From assembly GCA_016868395.1 (NCBI GenBank), contig VGGW01000005.1, positions 1 through 35,350 of the forward strand: a stretch of DNA of 35,350 bases, written 5' to 3'. The translations under genes and the position numbers were made by a program. Below are positions 19,176 to 28,896 of this stretch, piece by piece. The DNA is from Bacteroidota bacterium (lineage in GTDB: Bacteria; Bacteroidota; Bacteroidia; Sphingobacteriales; Sphingobacteriaceae). Numbering within the stretch: the first letter of the stretch is position 1; each line of letters starts with the position of its first letter. A model generated the notes under the pieces. The model ran no database searches, was not told the DNA's origin, and saw only the letters and a list, made by a program, of their open reading frames with translations.

Positions 19176-21206
19176 TTGCAATCTTCTAAGGATAATATCC
19201 ATATTCAATATCGACCAGATGTAGACGGTCTGAGAGCTATTGCTGTTCTGTTGGTTGTTGGGTTCCACGCTTTCCCTGAATTAATCCAAGGTGGCTATAT
19301 CGGAGTCGATATTTTTTTTGTTATCTCCGGGTTTCTTATTACAACAATCATTTCTAAAAACCTCCGGAATGAAACGTTTACAATAAGAGATTTCTACGCT
19401 CGCCGTATCCTTCGAATATTTCCGGCACTTTTACTCATATTGATATTCTGTTGGGTAGCTGGGTGGTTTTTGCTTCTTCCAGATGAATATAGTCGATTAA
19501 GTGTTCAAATCTTGGCAGGGACTGCTTTTTTTTCCAATATTCTTTTTTGGATACAAGGGGGCTATTTCGATCTCGCATCAATATCAAAACCACTACTTCA
19601 CCTCTGGTCTTTGGGAATTGAGGAGCAATTCTATATATTTTATCCGCTATTATTATTCGTAGCCTGGCGCCGATCCTATAATATATTGCGTATTTTGTTT
19701 GTTCTTATCCTAATATCTTTATCCTTAAATCTATATTTTGTAATTTGCAATGAGATAATTGTTAAGATAGGCTCAATCGATTTCATTGTTTCTAACACAT
19801 TTTATTCCCCTTTTACGCGTTTTTGGGAATTAATGGTTGGGGGGGGGGTGTTAGCGTTAAATAATCATCCTAGGATAATTGCTAATAAATTCTCTCAATC
19901 AACTTATCATATTTCGTCCTTTTCAAATGCTCAGTCATTATTGGGAGTTACACTAGTTGTTTCCTTTCTCGCTTTCTATCCTTATAATAATAGCGAAAGC
20001 CAAGCAGGGGCTTGGATGCTTTTACCGGTCATAGGCGCTTATCTATTAATCTCAGCTGGTCCGGATTCATGGTTTAATAAGCAAGTACTATCATCCAGGT
20101 TGTTTGTTTGGTTAGGTAAAATCAGTTACCCATTGTACCTTTGGCACTGACCGCTTCTCTCCTTTATTTTTATAACGGATTCACGTAATGAGTCTTGGCA
20201 ACTCAAGTTCGCGATTGTCATAATTAGTATCCTGTTGGGTTGGATTACTTTTCAATTCCTTGAAGTTCCTTTACGAAAGATAAAGAGTAGCAAAAAGAAA
20301 ATTGTGGCTCTTTGCACAGGTATGGCAATTATAGCTATCATCTCCTTAATTACTATTCGAATGAATGGTATACCGAATCGAACTGATGAAATTTACAACA
20401 CAGGGGTCTTCGTGGAAAAGGCACATATTTCCCCGGATGAAACTGCATCTGCTAATGCAAAGGCATTTAACGGTATACCACATCTGTCTCGTGCAATGAA
20501 TACAAATGATCCTACAATTGCACTGGTTGGCGATAGTCATGCTCAGCATTTGTTCGCTGGGCTGGATGTTCATTATAAATTAACAACTGAAAATCTTTTT
20601 CAATTTGACGCTTGCACTCCTATGAATGTAAATTTGGTGGAAAGTGACAAAATTTTTGACTGCTCACAAAACGCTGAAGAGGTTTTTGGATATATTTCAA
20701 AGTCAAAAACGATACATACAGTCATACTTTCCTGGTATGGACAAATGATGTTCAGTGGTGGAAGATACAATCAGAAGACATATAGGTCGGTAAGATTTAA
20801 AGACAATCCGATTATAAGGAATAATGAAGAAATTTATATTGAAGGTTTAAAGCGTACAATTGAATATTTGGAACAAGCAGGGAAAAAAGTCATTTTGGTT
20901 TTGGACAACCCTGATTTGGGATTCAATCCACTTAATGATCTGAGACCTGTTAGTTTCTTTTATTCGGATTCTGATAAAAAAGGTGTTCTTCCGGTCAGTG
21001 ATTACAAGAAATATACAAGCCTATACAAATCCAGGATCTATATGATGCTGAGGGAGTTTCCAGGCACCAAAGTGTTTGATCCGAGCCAATTTCTTTGTGA
21101 TTCTATATATTGTTATGGCATAAAAGATGGGAAACTACTATATTTCGATCCTGATCATTTAACTTATGATGGAAGTGTGTTTTTAGGCAGAAACTTCCCT
21201 TATTAA
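19176..21206 (+). pseudogene. AT3 (OafA/YrhL-like) acyltransferase with C-terminal SGNH domain, interrupted by an in-frame TGA at 20148-20150
   Basis: ORF 19176-20150 (YRPDVDGLRAIAVLLVVGFHAFPELIQGGYIGVDIFFVISGFLIT...ISYPLYLWH*) and ORF 20235-21206 are in the same frame. Bridging codons after TGA read PLLSFIFITDSRNESWQLKFAIVIISI-LLGWITFQFLEVPLRK, then an SGNH domain (IALVGDSHAQHLF, FDPDHLTYDGS). Expected motif is LWHWPLL. Confidence 0.82.
19839..19848 (+). repeat. Homopolymeric G10 tract inside the acyltransferase coding sequence
   Basis: Sequence aatggtt-gggggggggg-tgtta; read as V-G-G-G-V-L. Confidence 0.9.
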
Positions 21207-21239
21207 ATGTAAATATTATTCGATTAGTTAAATGTCCAT

Positions 21240-22166
21240 ATGACTCTTAGAAAATCTTCTTTATCTCTGGGAGTAATTTTGTCTCTTATTATTCTTTTTC
21301 CATGGGAGGCTATTACACCAGGGAGATTCGAAGACCTGGCTTCCTATAGGCTAAATCTGGAGATGGATACTCCACCTGATTTGGCACAGTTTGAATCCCC
21401 TATAATTTTTTTATTCAGGGAGGTGCTTTTTCAGAAGTGGCTCTTCACCGTTTTCGAATCTAGCCAGGACGTTGAACTTACCTTGTTTATAATCGCTTCT
21501 GTAACTATAGTTATTTTCTTTTTCGCATTAAAAAGATTAAAAATTGATTACAGGCTTGCCATATTTTTTCTTAACCCTCTAATAATCGACTTTTTTAATG
21601 CCCAACTCAGGAACTCGCTTGCCTTATCCTTATTTCTACTTGGATATGGGGCAAAGCGAAAGCTGTTCAAGTATTTTTTTATCGTTTTAAGTGTTTCGCT
21701 GCATTTGGGATTACTGATATTGGTTGTAGTATATTTCCTTGCTGTTTTTCTAAAAAACAGAATAAAGAATCGCACTCTCCAGATTATATCACTGACTATG
21801 GCAGCTATACTTTTTGGTTTTGGCGATAAAATATTTTTCTCACTGATTAATGATCGGAGAGCGAATATTTACTCCAGTAGCAACGGGATGTCCGTAATTT
21901 ATTTTTTATGGGCTTGCTGCCTTTTCGCGTGTATCTTCGTTATTAAGAAAAGAGATCAGAAAAGTACCTTGAATATTGATTTTGCCTTTATCGGATCCCT
22001 CCTTATTGTACTTGCATATTTCTCCGGTGCCTATTATGGTCGGTATCTTGCGATGTTCTTTCCATTCATCATTTTGTCCATTGGAACATTTGATTTCAGA
22101 AAGCCAGTTATTTGGGTGATGTCGTTTTATTGTTTTTATACTTTTGTCATGAATTTTGTTTTTTGA
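21240..22166 (+). CDS. Polytopic membrane protein, EpsG/Wzy-like polysaccharide polymerase candidate
   Basis: 308 aa; many hydrophobic segments; FKRLKIDYRLAIFFLNPLIIDFFNAQLRNSLALSLFLLGYGAKRK..FFIVLSVSLHLGLLI resembles the EpsG arrangement (R-x-x-x-A core, then S-x-H). Position in a glycan cluster fits. Confidence 0.6.
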   Translation: MTLRKSSLSLGVILSLIILFPWEAITPGRFEDLASYRLNLEMDTPPDLAQFESPIIFLFREVLFQKWLFTVFESSQDVELTLFIIASVTIVIFFFALKRLKIDYRLAIFFLNPLIIDFFNAQLRNSLALSLFLLGYGAKRKLFKYFFIVLSVSLHLGLLILVVVYFLAVFLKNRIKNRTLQIISLTMAAILFGFGDKIFFSLINDRRANIYSSSNGMSVIYFLWACCLFACIFVIKKRDQKSTLNIDFAFIGSLLIVLAYFSGAYYGRYLAMFFPFIILSIGTFDFRKPVIWVMSFYCFYTFVMNFVF

Positions 22167-22168
22167 TA

Positions 22169-23260
22169 ATGACACCTTTAATCAGTGTAATCATGTCTGC
22201 ATATAATGCGGACAAATATCTTTTAGAAAGTGTTGCTAGTATATTAAACCAAGAATACGCTAATTTTGAGTTTATCATTGTAAATGATGGTTCCGTAGAT
22301 AATACTTCGGTTTTATTAAAACAAATTAAAGAATCAGATAGTCGTGTAAGAATTATAGACCAGGAGAACAAGGGCCTTGCATCTTCTCTGAACACAGCAA
22401 TTCAGATTTCCAAAGGCGAATATATAGCTAGAATGGACGCTGATGATATTGCTAATAGTACACGTTTATCTACTCAGTTGGAGTTTTTAAATAGGTTTAA
22501 AGACATTGACATCCTTGGAAGTTATGTTGAGGCTTTTGGAGATTCTAAGGTTCGTGTATGGACATTTCCGGAAACTAAAGAGGATTGCGACGTAGCCCTT
22601 TTGTTTTTAAATCCATTAGCACATCCTGCTGTTATGTTTAGAAGGCGAATCATTGACGATACGGGATTATATGATTTAAGTTTTAATTATGACCAGGACT
22701 ATGAGCTTTGGGCTAGGGCTTCAGCATCCCATGGCATCTCCAATATCAATAAAGTACTTCTGAAATACAGAATTCACGGGAATCAAATGGGCTCGGTTTT
22801 CTCAAAAGGTGAGCGGACCAACTCTCAAAAACGAACACAGTTATTCCTTTTAAATGAGATGGGGTTGACTGTTTCAGATGAGGATATGGAGATTCATTTA
22901 CTTTTAGCCAATGCTTATAGACTTGAGTTTGAATTCGCAGGGAATTACGATATCCTTAAAAAAGTTTCGTTGTGGATAAAAAAAATAACAGAAACAAACC
23001 GAAGAACGAACCGATATAACGACTTGGCATTAAGGAAGCGCTTATATACTCACTACCACGCTCTTTGTTTGTACCTCGCTGACAACGGTTTTGGCGTATA
23101 TAAAGAATATAAAGTGATTGCAAATTACCTTGGGTTTAATGCGATTAATTTGACTTTAATGATTTCCTGCCTGTTTAGATCTGGAAGAAAAGAGCATCTT
23201 GTATTATATAACTTATCCTATAAACTCAAAAATATCATAAGAAATGTGGTTGGTCAGTAA
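22169..23260 (+). CDS. Family 2 (GT-A) glycosyltransferase
   Basis: Start trimmed to in-frame ATG 22169 (MTPLISVIMSAYNADKYLLESVASILNQEYANFEFIIVNDGSVDNT); IARMDADDIANSTRLSTQLEFL; LAHPAVMFRR. Confidence 0.88.
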   Translation: MTPLISVIMSAYNADKYLLESVASILNQEYANFEFIIVNDGSVDNTSVLLKQIKESDSRVRIIDQENKGLASSLNTAIQISKGEYIARMDADDIANSTRLSTQLEFLNRFKDIDILGSYVEAFGDSKVRVWTFPETKEDCDVALLFLNPLAHPAVMFRRRIIDDTGLYDLSFNYDQDYELWARASASHGISNINKVLLKYRIHGNQMGSVFSKGERTNSQKRTQLFLLNEMGLTVSDEDMEIHLLLANAYRLEFEFAGNYDILKKVSLWIKKITETNRRTNRYNDLALRKRLYTHYHALCLYLADNGFGVYKEYKVIANYLGFNAINLTLMISCLFRSGRKEHLVLYNLSYKLKNIIRNVVGQ

Positions 23261-24356
23261 CATTAAGATATTCATTAAATATTATCTATTGCGGACCTAT
23301 ATGTCTATAAGAAAAGTTAACGAACTTTATAATCTTCGAAGTATCAGATTTAATTCGTTCTCCAAGCCGGCAAATGTTTTTATTGGATTTCAGAATAACA
23401 AAAATAGCGGTGGAGGTCTAAAGTTGCGGGATTTGAAGGAGTTTGATTCTGCCGATAATACTTATAACGCACTTTATCTTTTAAGCAGTTCACTTCCTGC
23501 CAGCTTTGAGGAAATGATTCAAAAGGCAAAGAAAGCTAATGCAAAAGTTATCTGGAACCAGAATGGGATTGGTTTCCCAGCATGGGCCGGTCCAAGATTC
23601 TCAGAGCTCAACAAATCTTTTAAATACGGTCTTGAACATTCCGATATTGTGCTTTTTCAAAGTGAATTCGCCCTTCAATCAGTCAATGAACTGGTAATGG
23701 ATACCGGTAATCTTAATAAAGTGGTTCTATATAATTCGATAGATACATCGGTATTTAAGCCGGATTTTAAGGAATGTGGTAAGTCACCAAATATCCTGGT
23801 TGCCGGTTCTCATAACGATATCAACCGGGTGGTGATAGCCATTAAAATAGTTGCTTTACTAAGAAAATCTGGTATTGAGTGCCATTTAAAAATTGCCGGC
23901 CGTATAAAGGAATCATCCCTGCCAGAAGTAAGGAATTTGATCAGCGAAAACAAATTAACCGACTACGTAACTTTTCTTGGTGCTTATGGAAGATCTGATG
24001 CACCTGGTATTTTTTCGGGTTCAGATATTTTGCTACATTTGCAACCCTTTGATTCCTGCCCTACAGTGGTAATCGAAGCCATGGCCTCAGGTTTAGTCGT
24101 TGTTGGGCCCGGCAATGGTGCAATACCTGAGCTTTTGGGCAGAGAGTTATCGGTGCAACTAGTTGATAATGCAACTAACTACGATAAATACGACTGGGGC
24201 GAGCCAGAACATTATGCAACAAAAATCATTGATTTACTTCCCATGTTAAATGTATTTAAGCAAAAGGCTCGTGCACGTGCTGTTGAACAATTCGATCTGA
24301 CTAAGTGGATGAAATTTCACCGGGATTTGTTTATTCATGACAAAGTGAATCATTAA
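23244..24356 (+). CDS. Family 4 (GT-B) glycosyltransferase
   Basis: 370 aa; VVLYNSIDTSVFKPDF, KIAGRIKESSLPEVRNLISENKLTDYVTFLGAYGRSDAPGIFSGSDILLHLQPFDSCPTVVIEAMASGLVVVGPGNGAIPELL. Confidence 0.85.
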   Translation: MWLVSNIKIFIKYYLLRTYMSIRKVNELYNLRSIRFNSFSKPANVFIGFQNNKNSGGGLKLRDLKEFDSADNTYNALYLLSSSLPASFEEMIQKAKKANAKVIWNQNGIGFPAWAGPRFSELNKSFKYGLEHSDIVLFQSEFALQSVNELVMDTGNLNKVVLYNSIDTSVFKPDFKECGKSPNILVAGSHNDINRVVIAIKIVALLRKSGIECHLKIAGRIKESSLPEVRNLISENKLTDYVTFLGAYGRSDAPGIFSGSDILLHLQPFDSCPTVVIEAMASGLVVVGPGNGAIPELLGRELSVQLVDNATNYDKYDWGEPEHYATKIIDLLPMLNVFKQKARARAVEQFDLTKWMKFHRDLFIHDKVNH

Positions 24357-24380
24357 ATTTTTGATTTTATAAACTATAAT

Positions 24381-25517
24381 TTGAATACTAGTATCACCCG
24401 AAATTATATGATAGACACTACTTTGGAAGATTCGGTTGAGGACCGAAAAATATTAGTAACCGGGACTGCTGGATTTATTGGATTCCATCTTGTGTCAGAA
24501 CTTCTAAATCTGAACTACAAAGTTGTTGGTATTGATTCGATTAATTCATATTACGATACTTCTCTAAAACGTGCTCGTCTGGCTGAGCATGGCATTCGCA
24601 TAACTCAAGCTGATCTGGACAGCAGAACTGGAAATGAAGGAATTCCAGCTATACTAAGTTCGATCCACCCAAATTATAAGTTTTATCATGGGGGTATCGA
24701 CGACAGGAATCAGGTAGAACAAATCTTTGCAGCCGAGAATCCGACCATTGTTATTAATCTTGCTGCTCAGCCTGGTGTCAGATATAGCCTGACACACCCT
24801 AGGGACCATATTACATCCAATATTGACGGATTTTTGAATATCCTTGAAGAGTGCAGAAACTACAAAATTAAACATTTGCTTTATGCCAGTAGTTCAAGTA
24901 TATATGGTCTAAATACACAATTACCTTTCAAGACAAGTGATAATGCTGATCATCCGATAAGCCTGTACGGAGCTACTAAAAAAAGCAACGAGCTAATGGC
25001 ACATTGTTATTCGCATTTATTTGATCTCCCAACTACAGGTTTGAGATTTTTTACAGTTTATGGGCTTTGGGGCCGTCCTGATATGGCTTTATATAGTTTT
25101 ACAAAGTCAATTATAGATGGGATTCCAATGGACCTATTTAACAACGGTGATATGATCAGGGATTTTACTTACGTTGATGACATTGTACAGTCGATAGTAC
25201 GATTAATCGATAAAATACCAAATCGCTTATCTGACAAAAATTTACTTAATAGTCCCAACTCAAGTACAGCTCCTTACCGGATTCTCAATATTGGGAATAA
25301 TAAGCCCATCATTTTAAGTGATTTTTTGAAAGTATTAGAGGAAGCTATCGGTCAGGAAGCCATAATCAATTACAAGGAAACACAGCCAGGAGATGTATAC
25401 GCTACTCAGGCAGATATTGATGATCTTATTGATTTGATAGATTATGCACCAACTACATCTGTTAAAGAAGGCGTTTCCTCGTTTGTGAACTGGTATAAAG
25501 AGTATTATAATAATTAG
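24381..25517 (+). CDS. NAD-dependent epimerase, UDP-glucuronate 4-epimerase-like
   Basis: 378 aa, TTG start (alternative ATG at 24408); ILVTGTAGFIGFHLVSELL, IDSINSYYDTSLKRARLAEHGI, AAQPGVRYSLTHPRDHITSNIDGFLNILEECR, YASSSSIYG. Confidence 0.8.
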   Translation: MNTSITRNYMIDTTLEDSVEDRKILVTGTAGFIGFHLVSELLNLNYKVVGIDSINSYYDTSLKRARLAEHGIRITQADLDSRTGNEGIPAILSSIHPNYKFYHGGIDDRNQVEQIFAAENPTIVINLAAQPGVRYSLTHPRDHITSNIDGFLNILEECRNYKIKHLLYASSSSIYGLNTQLPFKTSDNADHPISLYGATKKSNELMAHCYSHLFDLPTTGLRFFTVYGLWGRPDMALYSFTKSIIDGIPMDLFNNGDMIRDFTYVDDIVQSIVRLIDKIPNRLSDKNLLNSPNSSTAPYRILNIGNNKPIILSDFLKVLEEAIGQEAIINYKETQPGDVYATQADIDDLIDLIDYAPTTSVKEGVSSFVNWYKEYYNN

Positions 25518-25552
25518 ACCCAGTAATTAACAGGATAGAGCATTATTTTTCC

Positions 25553-27697
25553 ATGAGAATAGCTTTTATAATAACTGCATTAGCGAATCAAGGCTCTATC
25601 TCTGTATTTAAAGAGCTCATTAATCAGCTAACTTTACAGGGCATAGCGCTTGATCTTTTTTATTTTGATGAAAAAATTGAGAATAATTTCGATTGCAAAA
25701 AATACAGAATTTCCTTTACATCATCTCTTAAAGATTATAACTACGACGTAGTCCATTCTACTGGCATCAGGCCTGACCTTTATGTTTGGCTTAATAAAAA
25801 GAAATTTCCCAAAAAAACGAAGTTTATAACTACGATCCATAGTTTTATAAGAAAAGATTTCAACAATGAGTATAACTGGTTAGTATCAGCAATAGCCTCA
25901 AACCTATGGTACCGGATAATGTCCGCTCATGATCGAGTAGCGGTTTTGACAAATGATGCAAAATTGTACTATTCAAAGCTTTTAAGTTCGCCTATCCATG
26001 TTGTGAACAATGGAAGAACCTGTATTTCGAATAACGATATAGCATCAGAAGACGAGGTGTTACTGAGGGAAATTGCTTTAAAATACAAGATTTTAGGCAC
26101 ACATGCTAAAATCTCTAAGATCAAAGGGCTAAATCTGGTAATCGATGCCTTGGTGAAACTTACAGATTATGCCTTTGTCGTTATTGGACAGGGTAAGGAA
26201 CTTGATGCATTAAAAGCGCAAGCTTTAAGGCTTGGCGTAAATGACAGGTGCTTTTTTCTTGGTTTCAGAACAAATATTACTCCCTTTTTTCGATTTTATG
26301 ATATCTATGTGATGCCTTCTCTGAGTGAAGGGCTTCCAATGGCATTGATAGAGGCCGTTGCTAATAAGGTGGTTTGTTTATGCTCAGATATTTCAACCTT
26401 CAAAGAGATATTTTCTGAAGATGAGGTTCTGAAGTTTGAACTTGGAGATGTGGATGATTTTATTGAAAAAGTTAGTATGCTTGAAGATAAGAGATTAAAG
26501 GAGCAAATGATTGTCCTTGCACACGAAAAATACTTATCGTCCTACACAGCCGAGGTGATGGCTAGTAATTATTTGAAACTTTACAGGGAAATGTGTGCCA
26601 CAAATGAAAAAGAATTGCCTTATTCTCAAGCAGAATTTATAAGAATGATTCACTTAATTAACAGGAAATACAAGGAAGATACAACAGACAGTATGTTGTT
26701 CACGCCAATTGTGGAGAATATTATATCTAAAGTGGGGTCTGAAAATGTATGTATTTGGGCACAAAGTCCGGGTGCTGATGTAGATCTAGGTTCACGACCT
26801 GCTTTCAAATTACTTGTTGACGCCGCACGAAAAATAAATAGAGGGGATACTATTTTTGTTACATCCACGCCACCTCACTTTGTATTTATGATCCTTATGA
26901 TCAGGTGTTTTAGGAACTTCAAAATAATTTTTCAGGTTCAGGATCTTTACCCGGATATATTGAAGATTCTTGATTGGCGGTTTAAGGTATTGTATTATTT
27001 AACGATTATACCCTCTTATTTTTTTTACAAGTTGGTAGATGTTTTTCTCACAATCAGTGATGAGATTAAAGATCATCTCATTAAGCAATATAATATCTCT
27101 GGAGAAGATATTTTCGTTGAGGAAAATTGGACAGATATTGAATGTGTTAATTTATTTGAAAAGCCCATGGCTAATCGTATTGTTTACATAGGCAATATTG
27201 GTCGTGCCCATGATTACAATTATTTTTTAAAATATATAATGACAGAACCTGTGACAACAGAAGTTGTTATTAAAACCGATAATTCCTCCAAAATAAAACT
27301 TTCCAATTCAGACAAAATCGATGCCAATGGATTAAAGCAGGGCAATTTACCTCCATTCATTAAGTGGAATCATACTAGATATTCTAAAGATGAGTTATCA
27401 GAATTCTTGTCCGGCTTTGATTATTCAATAGTATTTTTGGGGAAGGATTTCGATAAGATTTTATTTCCCTGTAAAATTTATTCCTCTCTGGCGATGTTAA
27501 TGCCGGTCATTTTTTTCGGTCCAAAAGATTCTTTCGTAAATATCTGGCTTGAAAAGTATAATTTAGGCTTCCATTATAAGTCAGTTAAAGAGAATTATAA
27601 AAATCTTGATTTTTACCGCAAAAATATTTATCGGTATAACAAAGAAAACCCTATTGAGAAGAAAATTGAATATATAACGCAGATTATTTTAAAATGA
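25553..27697 (+). CDS. Tandem fusion of two GT-B glycosyltransferase domains
   Basis: 714 aa. N-terminal GT4-like: VHSTGIRPDLYVW, HVVNNGR, FFLGFRTNITPFFRFYDIYVMPSLSEGLPMALIEAVANKVVCLCSDI. C-terminal WcaI-like: VFVTSTPPHFVF, FQVQDLYPDIL, VFLTISDEIKDHL, RIVYIGNIGRAHD. Confidence 0.75.
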   Translation: MRIAFIITALANQGSISVFKELINQLTLQGIALDLFYFDEKIENNFDCKKYRISFTSSLKDYNYDVVHSTGIRPDLYVWLNKKKFPKKTKFITTIHSFIRKDFNNEYNWLVSAIASNLWYRIMSAHDRVAVLTNDAKLYYSKLLSSPIHVVNNGRTCISNNDIASEDEVLLREIALKYKILGTHAKISKIKGLNLVIDALVKLTDYAFVVIGQGKELDALKAQALRLGVNDRCFFLGFRTNITPFFRFYDIYVMPSLSEGLPMALIEAVANKVVCLCSDISTFKEIFSEDEVLKFELGDVDDFIEKVSMLEDKRLKEQMIVLAHEKYLSSYTAEVMASNYLKLYREMCATNEKELPYSQAEFIRMIHLINRKYKEDTTDSMLFTPIVENIISKVGSENVCIWAQSPGADVDLGSRPAFKLLVDAARKINRGDTIFVTSTPPHFVFMILMIRCFRNFKIIFQVQDLYPDILKILDWRFKVLYYLTIIPSYFFYKLVDVFLTISDEIKDHLIKQYNISGEDIFVEENWTDIECVNLFEKPMANRIVYIGNIGRAHDYNYFLKYIMTEPVTTEVVIKTDNSSKIKLSNSDKIDANGLKQGNLPPFIKWNHTRYSKDELSEFLSGFDYSIVFLGKDFDKILFPCKIYSSLAMLMPVIFFGPKDSFVNIWLEKYNLGFHYKSVKENYKNLDFYRKNIYRYNKENPIEKKIEYITQIILK

Positions 27698-28686
27698 AAA
27701 AAGCTTTAGTTATTGGTGGGTGTGGATTTGTTGGCCGCCACTTGGTTAAGAGACTACTAAGTATGGATTATCAGGTGACCGTTGTTGATAATTTCTTCCC
27801 TGGAAGCGGTTTCATGCCTATTAAAAATTGGCCATCACACGTTGACGTTTCTACTTATAAATCCACTTTAACGTTTCATGAAACAGATTGTAGGGCTTTT
27901 TTTAAAGGCAATGACAAGTATTATGATGATGTTTATCACTTGGCGGCGGTTGTTGGAGGAAGAATGGTGATTGAAAATGACCCCTTAGCAGTGGGGACCG
28001 ACTTATCAATCGATGCTGACTTCTTCTATTGGCTGAGTAAACTCACTAAAAAGCCTGGTAAGGTACATTATTTTTCAAGCAGTGCTTCCTATCCGGTAGT
28101 GCATCAGGGTCCTTCAAATCATAAAATACTTAGTGAGTCGGATATTGACTTTAATAGCGGATATTTGGGGAAGCCCGATTTGACTTATGGATGGAGTAAG
28201 TTGACAGGTGAATATTTGGCAAAAATTTATTATGATATCTATAAATCACCAATTATTTGCTACCGGCCTTTTAGTGGGTACGGTGAAGACCAGGATTTAA
28301 CCTATCCATTTCCGTCGATTGTGAAGAGGTGTATTGAAACGCCTGAAGATCAGGCTATAACAGTCTGGGGTTCCGGCAGACAAAGCCGGGATTTTGTACA
28401 TATAGAAAATTGTGTTGACTTGATATGTGATTATAGTCATTCTATTACAGACGGTTCTGCGATTAATATTTCTACAGGAATTGCGACCAACTTCAACCAG
28501 TTGGCTCAGAAAGTCCTTGATATTCTTGATAAGAAAAATACCATTATAAATTCGTCCGATAAACCTGAAGGAGTTTTCTACAGGGTTGGTTCAACTGAAC
28601 TTCAACATAAGCTTGGCTTTACAAAGCGAACTAGCCTTGATAATGGACTTAAGCTAGCAATTGATTATTTTAGAGGACTCAAATAA
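27694..28686 (+). CDS. NAD-dependent epimerase/dehydratase (extended SDR)
   Basis: 330 aa; KALVIGGCGFVGRHLVKRLLSMDYQVTVVDNFFPGSG, YHLAAVVGGRMVIENDP, YFSSSASYP, YGWSKLTGE (YxxxK), YRPFSGYGE. Confidence 0.82.
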   Translation: MKKALVIGGCGFVGRHLVKRLLSMDYQVTVVDNFFPGSGFMPIKNWPSHVDVSTYKSTLTFHETDCRAFFKGNDKYYDDVYHLAAVVGGRMVIENDPLAVGTDLSIDADFFYWLSKLTKKPGKVHYFSSSASYPVVHQGPSNHKILSESDIDFNSGYLGKPDLTYGWSKLTGEYLAKIYYDIYKSPIICYRPFSGYGEDQDLTYPFPSIVKRCIETPEDQAITVWGSGRQSRDFVHIENCVDLICDYSHSITDGSAINISTGIATNFNQLAQKVLDILDKKNTIINSSDKPEGVFYRVGSTELQHKLGFTKRTSLDNGLKLAIDYFRGLK

Positions 28687-28693
28687 TATAATA

Positions 28694-28891
28694 ATGAATT
28701 ATTCATTAAAAGAACTGGTTCAAAAAGTTCAGGATGTTAACACGATGAGTTTTGAAGCTGTTGCGGATAGTATAGGCTACACCAGAGAGTTACTTTTAAA
28801 AAAAATTGGGGATGACGATAACAATGAAACAATTGATTTGTTATTCATGAAACACCCTAATTCACTTCGCGGTATGCGAGATACAAAATAG
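28694..28891 (+). CDS. Small hypothetical protein (65 aa), possible helix-turn-helix-like segment
   Basis: In-frame ATG at 28694 within ORF 28661-28891: MNYSLKELVQKVQDVNTMSFEAVADSIGYTRELLLKKIGDDDNNETIDLLFMKHPNSLRGMRDTK. Tight spacing to neighbouring SDR genes. Confidence 0.5.
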   Translation: MNYSLKELVQKVQDVNTMSFEAVADSIGYTRELLLKKIGDDDNNETIDLLFMKHPNSLRGMRDTK

Positions 28892-28896
28892 TAATA

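Noticed and set aside
20235-21206. Independent stand-alone SGNH hydrolase gene starting at TTG 20235
   Set aside because: Its first residues (LGWITFQFLEVPLRK) are the last transmembrane segment of an AT3 domain in the same frame as the upstream ORF, so a nonsense-interrupted single gene is more likely.
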